Positions 55,561 to 64,000 of a DNA stretch of 64,000 nt are shown here, piece by piece. A program made the position numbers and the translations under genes. Each line of letters starts with the position of its first letter. The first letter of the stretch is position 1. Source of the DNA: Eumeta japonica (lineage: Eukaryota; Arthropoda; Insecta; Lepidoptera; Psychidae); assembly GCA_005406025.1 (NCBI GenBank), contig BGZK01000290.1, positions 452,087 to 516,086 of the forward strand, read 5' to 3'. The notes under the pieces were generated by a model, which was not told the origin of the DNA, searched no databases, and was given only the letters and a program-made list of their open reading frames with translations.

Positions 55561-56799
55561 GTGGAGATCAAAGGTCGACACTGAAATAGCAATATTACTT
55601 ATACGGACACACGGACAGGACGCGACTCTAATACCAAGAGGTTTTTGAAGTTATACTTTTTTTGGCGCGTTAAGAGATAATTATGAGAGGGAATTTTTAT
55701 TGAGGTGACACGAAAACTACAGTATGAAGTTGCTAACAAGCAATTTAGCGAGCAACTTCAGACTACTAATAACTGATATGTCAAACGTTCGAGCTGGAGG
55801 AGTTGCCATTTATTTAACTATGAACGATATTACCAATACCATTATTCTAAATATTAACATGACTGTAAGATAGGCGGAATTAGCAAGTTCAACAGTGACA
55901 TCAGTCGGTGAGTTTTGAGTAGATGAATTTAATTTATTTAATTTTTCAAATACAAATTAAAGTTTATTAACTATATTGGCTATTCCACTCCAATGCTTTT
56001 ATTATGTTATTGTAATTAATTATTTGCATGCAATTCAAAACAATTTTTTTATTACGCCAAAGTATTAACTTCTCACGCGTGTAAATAAGTACGTGCACCG
56101 TTTTGTTTATGCTACGGAACCAACACGTATACTATATGGTCGACCTTAATAACCAGACGAGTAACGAACTATATAAAAAAGTTAATACACAAATACGTTA
56201 CCCAATAGAAACTCTTAACCTAGAATATTTGTAATAAATTTGAAAAATCCAAAAGTGCACACCTCATATTACTCATTTAAAAACAGAAAAAATTCTAAAT
56301 AAAAAAAAAAGGATTATGGTTTAAAAAAATAAACTATTTAGAACATCACTAGCAACAACGCGTGAAAAAAAATATTCATTGTTGTAATAATAATAGAAAT
56401 GGCATCCACCGCGGCTTAAAACTAAACTTTATTTATTCATAGATTATACAAAATACGAGTCGATTTTAGTTTTTTATCAATATCAATTAAAGGACATTGA
56501 ATTAAAAAAAAACAAAATCAGGGGAATTAAAGGGCGCCATACATATATTTCATTAACTCGGGACGTTTTCTGGAGAAATGCAAAAGAAAATTGATACAAA
56601 AAAAAGATCATAAAATCGACCAGGAAAGATGCGAATTTCGACGTTTACAATGCGTTTGCCAGGTAGATCTGATTGAAACTACAAAAAACGAAAAAGCGAT
56701 AGGATCATTTACAGGAAAAAAAAGAAGAGTAAAAAAAAACGTGTACAGGAGAGTTACTCTAAGAGCCTTATAAAAGATACCAACAAAAGACGGCAGACG
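55561..56799. other. Unrecognised AT-rich DNA
   Basis: No element or exon recognised. Confidence 0.4.
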
Positions 56800-57010
56800 A
56801 GTGACCCCCACGAGAACGTCCTCGTCGCGAGCACATGGCCGCCGCGGGGCTGGGGCGCGCGCGCGCATCACAACAAAACTTAACAATACGGGACAAAGTC
56901 CGCACACTCAATTGTCCACGAGACCACGCCGTTGTGGAACAGATTTAGCCATGACGCGAACGGCTAACAAGCGCAACGAGAGACAGCCCGGCTGCCGCGT
57001 TATCGACGTA
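56800..57010. other. GC-rich island
   Basis: CpG-dense around 56820-56870 ('ggccgccgcggggctggggc') with open frames on both strands caused by composition. Possible regulatory DNA; function unknown. Confidence 0.3.
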
Positions 57011-58419
57011 AAGTAGGCGAATACAGTGGGACACTCATATCGAGGCAATGATAATACGCGGGATATGAATAAGAAAAATACAGCGAATAAAGTAATAAAC
57101 TCGAGAAACGAGGAGGAGTATATACATCAAGCAGATTCACGTTCTGACATTTCTTACACAACTAAGACAAATCTCTTCCTTTAAATAATGTCTGCACGTT
57201 TCATATTTCGAGATCACAGTTTAGAATAGTGTTATGCTGCCAATTAATGTCACAATTTCGTCAGCTACGGTTTTTAGGATTCTGCACCTCGAATGGAACA
57301 AACAGAATTTCAGCATCATTTCGCTACTCACATGTAGGTTTGACAGTGTCAGTATCTGTTAAGAAAAGGTAATGAAGAGGGTTGTTCATAAGAAATATAG
57401 GTGTCAATTCGATATTCAATATCAAATATTATATAAAATTTATAGCCACAAAATCTTCTGATAAAATTCCAAGTTTCCAATAAAACGCAGGATAAAATTA
57501 TCGTATACCAAATAATTATTTTAATACTAATTATCAAGTAATAAAAATAATAAGATATTTCCTGATAACAAAGTAAAAAAATGCATAAGTGCGGAAGTTA
57601 TAGTAAAAGTGAAAAAAATATATAGATGCCTTTTACGCCGCAAGAAAATAAAACAGAATCCAAAATTTCAATATTTAGCCACGCTGAAGATTGTCGCTTA
57701 TATGAGATTTGATCGACCCGCAATATATTGTAGAAAATGACCCTATCAGGGTTTCAAAAATTGAAATCGGATGAAAGGAAACAAGTAGAACAACAGGCGG
57801 CAGTATTATTCAGAAATAGAAGCACAATAAATAACTACGGAACCAGATGGTCGCATATCGTTGATCGTACTTGACTCGTTAACGCTCCGATCGCAGAAAT
57901 AAAACTCCACTCCTGCGTGTTCGCCTTTCATCATTTAAGCCCGCCCACAAGTCGTAAATATGTCACGTCTGACATAAACAAACAAGATTTATTGGCTCTA
58001 GAAAAATCCACCCCACAAAATAAATCCATTTCAAAATAAAGTGTAGACAAAGACAAAAGTCACAACTTTTTCATATATGGAAATTATTTTATAGATCTAT
58101 TTTTAGCTTGCGAACATAGTTCGTAACAATATTTAATGTCAATTATGGCAGTTCTGTAGGTAGGTACATTTATGATGCAGATATAGAATAAATTATATGA
58201 GCATAATCTATTGCGTCGAGTAATGGCAGTTAATAATCTTGAACAATTTGTTGCCAACAAACAAAACAGTCTTAGTGAAACTCTATCGAGTACAACGTAC
58301 GAAGAAATAAAGGTATACACATTTTCATTGAAATTTTTGTGTGAAAAACTTGTAACGGCTTCACAACGCCAACGAATCCAGATCCACGAGTGTCGAAGGC
58401 ATCTCGAAATGTAATAATA
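57011..58419. other. Unrecognised AT-rich DNA
   Basis: No element or exon recognised. Confidence 0.4.
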
Positions 58420-58565
58420 AACGATTTGCGGTGACGAGCGCCCGCCGCGGAGGCTCCTTCGGTGCGTCGAACTCGCCGCGCGCCCCCGTGCGCCTGACTC
58501 ACGTGGCGTGATTGCGTTCCGGCTAAATCATTGTTCCGCCTCCGCGCTCGTTTTCAGCACAAGTG
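58420..58565. other. GC-rich island
   Basis: A compact CpG-dense block ('cgcccgccgcggaggctcct') upstream of the synthetase; candidate promoter-type DNA on the - strand. No frame supported. Confidence 0.3.
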
Positions 58566-60469
58566 GCAATTCCTTTGTCGCCAGATTTGATCCCGAAAAT
58601 CTCATGACGATTTATGTGATAAGCGAACACCGCAAAACGTCGATCCTCAAGGACCGCCTGATGATGGGGGGTGTCTGCTTTACATATAACTAAAAGCGAC
58701 CTTCATCCATCTGTTTAATGAATGAAAAGTATTTTTAATATCAAATTTAGTACGTTAAAAAATATATCGAGAGTGGGTTGGCTGAAAAATTACTGGCCAT
58801 ACTACGACTAATTGAAAATTAATAAAAAATTAATAAAATTACTAAAATTTTATTTAAGTAATACATGAACGACGCTTTGGATTACAAACCTATTACTGAA
58901 AAATTCATTCGCGTTTATTGTACACTGATCGTCTGAGCGCGCTGTACTGTTTCAGTATCAATAATTCAATATGAAGTTCAATAACGTCTTAGTTAAATAT
59001 GTATACTCGGAACATAAGGTTTCTTTTTGTTACTGGAGTGCGCATGATTTTTCATATACCTACATGACACCTCTGCTTGTAAAACTTTATCAGAATTGAT
59101 GAAAAAAAATGGTGGAGTTATCGAGAACGTGATACACGTGCGGATGGACAAACGGACGTAACGAAACTTTATGGTCAATTAATAAACATCAATGAGGATC
59201 TTAAAGTTTTATCCTGGACTTTGAGTCACGGATAAAACTTTCACGGTAAACTCCTCTTTTTTGCCTTTAGCTAGCGATCGAAACGTTTATCATAGGTATA
59301 AAGCAAGTAAACTTTGCATACGGCGATAATATTGTTTCGTATGAAGAATCTTTCTACAATAAAGATTAACAATAATAAACGAACAATATGAAGTTAAACG
59401 ATCAAGATTAAAATGTTGTAAAACACTATACGAACAAACGATTTTTAATTTTTACAACCAAATTAATGGATCACCGTTGAAAAAATTAAATAAAAAAAAA
59501 TAATAAGATAGCGATCAGGCTATACATTCATAAATTCATTTAATTTTCATATTACGGCGTCTAGTGTTTGCTAAGCGAGTTTTTTATGAATAATTTGCGC
59601 ATAAACTGCTACTGGATGGGTACAATAAACAACTATGTAGGCGAAAGGTACATAGGTTCGTTTAAATTTTTTTTTCTAATCATATAGCTTTCTTTACGTC
59701 TCGTGTTAAGGATCGCACACGGCTGTACTTCTACATAAAAATCATATTTCGTCTTGCATTTCGGTGTATAGCGTCAACTTCGCCTCTCATTCGATGCGTT
59801 CAAATAGTTTCATCGAAGTTTTTTTTTTTAAACTCAATAACGCACGGCGAAATATGGAATATTTCGTGTTACTAAAGACAATACTGCGGCGCTCGTTCCT
59901 CTTCATTACACACGACCGCCCACCCTCAACATCCGATGCAGTTGAACATCGTCCGTCCGGCTGAAAAAATCGCATCGCGTGCGCATTCGCCTTATCAATA
60001 ATTATATAACTGTGAGTGTTTGCTTAAACTCTTAGTCTAGTAACTACGTCTGATGTTCCAATTAAAAAAAAAAACTTGTGATACTTTTCGAACATACACT
60101 TGTCGAAATAAATGTTTAGATTCGTCAGAACTTTCCCGAATGACCTCAAACATTGGCGCTCTCGTTAAAAGTGATGATCACGTAGTACTCCGTCAACCTA
60201 CAAGGGACGCTGGCTAATCTCGATATAGAAATGCAATTAAATGAAAATATTAATTGCAATGACCCATTAAGGTCACAAATAGGAGATGATTACGAACAAA
60301 TCATCGATTGCTAAAGACTACCAACCACATCATTAGTAAGTGTGATACATCGGTCGTATTAAAATTGGATTTAACGTTTAATAAATGATGTATCCTCGAG
60401 CAGGACTCGTTAAACGAACACAGTATCGATCACGTTACAAAGTACAAGGTGCGCGTGCGAGGCATATAA
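58566..60469. other. Unrecognised AT-rich DNA
   Basis: No element or exon recognised. The C+G-richer stretch 59880-59985 is open on both strands without similarity. Confidence 0.4.
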
Positions 60470-61600
60470 TATTATTATGTGACCGTCCCGGGCGCCGGAT
60501 AACCGGGAAACTGATCCCTGACCCCACGATGCCCCCGCGGGGTGTTATCGAACACGCAGCGCGGACCAATTATTATCGACATCGATACAGCGCTGCCGTC
60601 GCCGGCCGGACATAATTATCGATAAGGGTCGATAAGTAAGCACGGCCGCTGTTCGCGTCTGGGCCGGATCGGAAGAACGTAACTCGAATCGAGATTGTGT
60701 GCCTTACGACTCAAATCTATATATAAGAAAAAATTTTTAGTACGGCTAGTACGCAATTATATTATTAATTCTAGTTAAATAAATAAAACATACAAGACAC
60801 TACTTCAAAATACTTATAATGAAGTAAAAATATCTAGATATGTAATACAACACTCGTAAATTTCAATTTTAAACAGATCAATAAATAAATAAAGGCAACA
60901 TGCATATTACTATTTTCATTCAAATATTTTGATTCATATATAAAAAATCCACAAACGCAAATGCACTTAATCAAAAAGTTGACAATAGACAAACGTGTAT
61001 GTATGTATGTATGTTTGTGTATATATATAGGTGTGGTGTTTCGGTATATGTGGTTTGTTAAATTTCGTTTGTGTGGCAAAAGTAAAACGAACGCTTCATC
61101 CGCAACGGTACCTGCGGCGGGCTGTGTCGGCGCCGGGAGGCTCGCGGGCTAGCCGCGGGCGGGAAAGAATTTACACACGCCCGAAAGGTATGAAACGCAG
61201 GATTGTTTCATTCTGACAAAAGAGATTCAGCAACTATTACGTTAAATAACTAAAATGTTATAACTTCATTTTACCTTTATTGTTACAATTAATAGATTTA
61301 TTAGAAATAAGATAAAAATTGTAAATGTATATTATTATTTACCTTCCTAATGGCAGAAGCCGCTGTACAAATTTATTGTATAAATAATTATCACAGACAC
61401 TCGGTGTTTATTACGAGATAAATCAAAGAAGCCGGTTCGGTCTCCGCGCCGGTTGACCGCGCACTGACCGCTCGCCGACGGTCGGACCTACTATAAAGCA
61501 TTAACTTCGCCGTTCGTGACCGCGACCAGTGTGACCGCTCTCGTGACAGAATGCGCAAACGCAATTCGAAACGACCCATGCCCGATGACGATGTGGGGTC
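60470..61600. other. Three GC-rich blocks; candidate distal promoter
   Basis: CpG-rich blocks lie at 60475-60680, 61085-61175 and 61430-61590, separated by AT-rich DNA with a GTAT microsatellite (about 60998-61014). On the - strand the third block contains an arthropod-like initiator, TCAGT at 61467-61463 ('gcggtcagtgcgcggtcaac'), and could be the distal start of the synthetase transcript. Inference only. Confidence 0.3.
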
Positions 61601-62121
61601 GATAGGTGTCGAAGTTCAGTTTGCGGGCGAAAACAGGAAAACATTACAGAAATTCATACATGTTTAAGGTTATCCTTTATTAATCAATCAGAAATTTATC
61701 AATCAGAAGCGTGTTTCTGGATCTAAAATTTAGAAAATATCAAATTAAAGTATTATACATTAAAATTTATTACAAATGATCCGATAAAAAAAAAAAATGT
61801 TTCCTCGTAACAGTCATTGTTTCATAAAGGATAATCGATTAGTGGATAAAACTGCATTTAAATATTATGTTCGCTACCGTCTATCTTAAGTGAGAGAAAA
61901 GAAGGCGACCGTACAATAAATAATAAACATTGAATACGTAATACCTCGAGATACGCACGAGAGAACGCCTCGTAATTGTGATAGTGGATTTTACCAAAGT
62001 GTTCATCATCACTTTGCGTACCAAATTCCACTTTCATAACTGTTGAGAGTGGCTCTATGGGATATAAACAGAGCCACCGTACGAACGTAAAGAGTTCTAG
62101 TAGAATACGGGACCCTAAAAC
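61601..62121. other. Unrecognised DNA before the hAT element
   Basis: 'gtggctct...agagccac' at about 62049-62077 is a small hairpin. Nothing else seen. Confidence 0.4.
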
Positions 62122-64000
62122 CAGGGATGCATCCGATACCGATACCGATATCGATATATCGGCGATATATCCGATTTACCGATATATCGGTATCGGAGAT
62201 ATTTTGATAGCCGATACCGATCCAACAACATTTCAAATTCCGCGCGCTTTAAATTACCAAATGTAAACGCGCGCGCTTCACTGCAAACGAGGCACGAAAC
62301 GAACGGTCAATGCTCGGGGAATTTCCGCGAGTTTTGTCTCTCACACACCTGTACTTTCGCTCACCTGCTGTTATGTACATTTGCGCTATAGCGATTTTTG
62401 TTGGTTATGTTAGAAATTATAAAATACAGAATTACAGTTGACACATCATAATTAATTGATTAAATAGTTGTGGTGAATATTTAAACATTTCAAAGACCTG
62501 TCTACAGTGCTTACGAAAATTATGTCAACTTCAAAAACACAAAAGCACTATTTGGAGCCATTTTGAAATTTCGACGTTGGATAATTCCAAAGCAACGTGC
62601 CTATATTAAAGAAAATGTCTCGAGGTACCCAATCTAAAAGTTATAACACGTCAAACTTATGGATCCACATGAAGAGGCACCATAATAGTGAATTGGACAC
62701 CGCTTCGACCTCAAAAACAACTACCTCAGAAAACCAAGCGACGAGGAGGGCGGCCTACAACCACAACCAAAGAGACAAGCAACTTTGTTTCAGAGATAAT
62801 CGATAAGAAATCACTTTATGTCGACGACGACGTTCGGGCAAAGATATAACTCACTATTGCTGAGCAAATATGCGTGGATATGGAGCTTTTGATTTAGTAA
62901 ACAAAATAGGCTTCCAAGATTGATAAAAAACTGTGTCCAAAATATAAAATGGTTTCGCGGTTCCACATTACAGAAAAAGTCATACCAGAAATGTACAAGA
63001 GTGAGAGCTAAAGTACTAGAACTATTAAAAGACTCCGCATATTGTGATAACCACCGACATCTGGACAAGTGACTCTTCTGCAATCCAATGATTTTATTAG
63101 CTTGACAGCACATGAATCACTGCAACTTTGAGTACAAAAGTTACTGTCTTGAAGTTTTGCCAATCGATGGATCGCACACAGGTATAAATTATTGTACAAC
63201 CTCAACAAGGCTTTTCATGATTGGAATATACAAGACCGAGTTTGAGCTATAGTTTCTGACAACGCAGCAAACATGAGTGCGCTATAAAAGAGATTCAAGA
63301 AACGTATAATGTTGTAAACCTGTAAATGTTTGGCTCACTCATTGCAACTGGTAATCAAAGCCAGGTTTTAAAGATGATAAAGTCAAAGAAATGATAACCA
63401 GCAAGGTCTATTATAGGACATTTTAATCATTCCACGAGCAGCACATAAGGTATTAAAAGAAATGCAAGATACATAATATTGCCAACCATGTCTTAATACA
63501 GGATACATCTCTACGTTGGGACTCGACACTACAGGTATTGAGGCGTTTGCTAGAACAACGAGTTGCATTGCAAGTGTCTACCTCGTATAACTTAAAAGCA
63601 GAACTTACAACTGAAGAATGGATAATGATGGAGAAGGTGGTGAATATTTTGCGGTATTTTGAAGAACCCACAAAGTCAATCAGCAAATCCACTGCTACGT
63701 TGTCTGACGCCATTCCATTAATTAACAGTCTTCGAAAATTATTAGAAAATATGAGAGGTTCGTCGCCGAGAGAAGAGGAGAATATATCGCAAAAATTAGC
63801 GGGTGACTTGTTAATGGCTCTTAATGAACGTTTCAAAGACTTGAAAATGAAGAGACACATTGCTTAGCCACAACGCTTGATCCTCGAAAACACGGATATT
63901 TCAACTACACTCTACAATATCTACAGCAAAAAGCGTCTTGTGAGTTAGTTAATCATCAACCTAACGAAGATTTATATTCCGAAAATGCTTCGGACATGGT
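62122..64000 (+). mobile_element. hAT-superfamily transposon, 5' part (continues past window)
   Basis: The left end begins CAGGGATGCATCC, like hAT terminal inverted repeats. It is followed at 62133-62225 by a dense cluster of CCGATA and TATCGG words, typical of hAT subterminal transposase-binding repeats. An untranslated leader leads to the transposase remnant from 62522. The right end lies outside the window, so the target duplication cannot be checked. Confidence 0.7.
62522..64000 (+). pseudogene. hAT transposase (ZBED-like), decayed and cut by window edge
   Basis: Begins MSTSKTQKHYLEPF, then a stop. A BED-type zinc finger follows: KKMSRGTQSKSYNTSNLWIH then MKRHHNSE keeps the His residues, but a frameshift spoils the Cys pair. 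Later pieces in several frames: KMVSRFHITEKVIPEMYK, VITTDIWTS (63044-63070), SDNAANM (about 63251), CLAHSLQLVIK (63326-63358) and RWDSTLQVL. The longest intact frame (63538-63867) reads TEEWIMMEKVVNILRYFEEP then TKSISKSTATLSDAIPLINS, as in ZBED4-like proteins. At least four frameshifts or stops; the C-terminal hATC dimerisation domain lies beyond the window. Not functional. Confidence 0.85.

Noticed and set aside
59764..59975. Overlapping frames on both strands near 59.8 kb
   Set aside because: No family resemblance and mutually antisense; composition explains them.
1..64000. Search for CRISPR arrays, tRNA and rRNA genes, bacterial operons or phage genes
   Set aside because: None seen. The tandem array at 19.4-20.2 kb has no unique spacers, and the spliced genes are eukaryotic.

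Overview
The window is nuclear DNA of an insect, almost certainly a moth or butterfly. Two large eukaryotic genes with canonical GT-AG introns sit in AT-rich sequence. That sequence is littered with repeat families I recognise as typical of Lepidoptera: the GGTTCCG...CGGAACCC element, the 'CCGACTTC' element, a repeat containing a 'CAGAGGAATCAC' block, and RTE, Jockey, mariner, Tigger, piggyBac and hAT remnants.

Layout. 1-5.0 kb is repeat-rich intergenic DNA with a MITE, a GGTTCCG-family element and a dead piggyBac transposase. 5.1-13.8 kb carries Spt5 on the + strand: four coding exons, 1087 codons before the stop, and a 5-kb second intron full of transposon remnants. 13.8-23.7 kb separates two convergent genes. 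It holds a second MITE copy, a perfect 36-bp palindrome, a broken mariner, and between the mariner halves an 18-unit, 47-bp tandem array whose units carry a CTCF-like or Pho/YY1-like core. 23.7-48.2 kb is a long-chain acyl-CoA synthetase of the ACSL3/ACSL4 type on the - strand: 12 coding exons and 715 residues, with every phase consistent. Its 14.9-kb first coding intron is packed with repeats. 48.2-62.1 kb has no recognisable coding exon. It contains several short GC-rich islands that could be promoters or 5' UTR exons of the synthetase, plus repeats and a purine tract with a G-quadruplex motif. 62.1-64.0 kb is the 5' two-thirds of a decayed hAT/ZBED transposon, cut by the window edge.

The two real genes are unrelated in function. 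Spt5 is a transcription elongation and pausing factor; the synthetase activates long-chain fatty acids at membranes. Nothing suggests an operon-like or shared system. The most unusual non-genic structure is the 47-bp array between the convergent 3' ends, with a nested 233-bp duplication. The most unusual genic features are the sharp base-composition switch inside the last Spt5 exon and the Arg/Ser-rich Spt5 N-terminus. I found no tRNA, rRNA, CRISPR or prokaryotic element.
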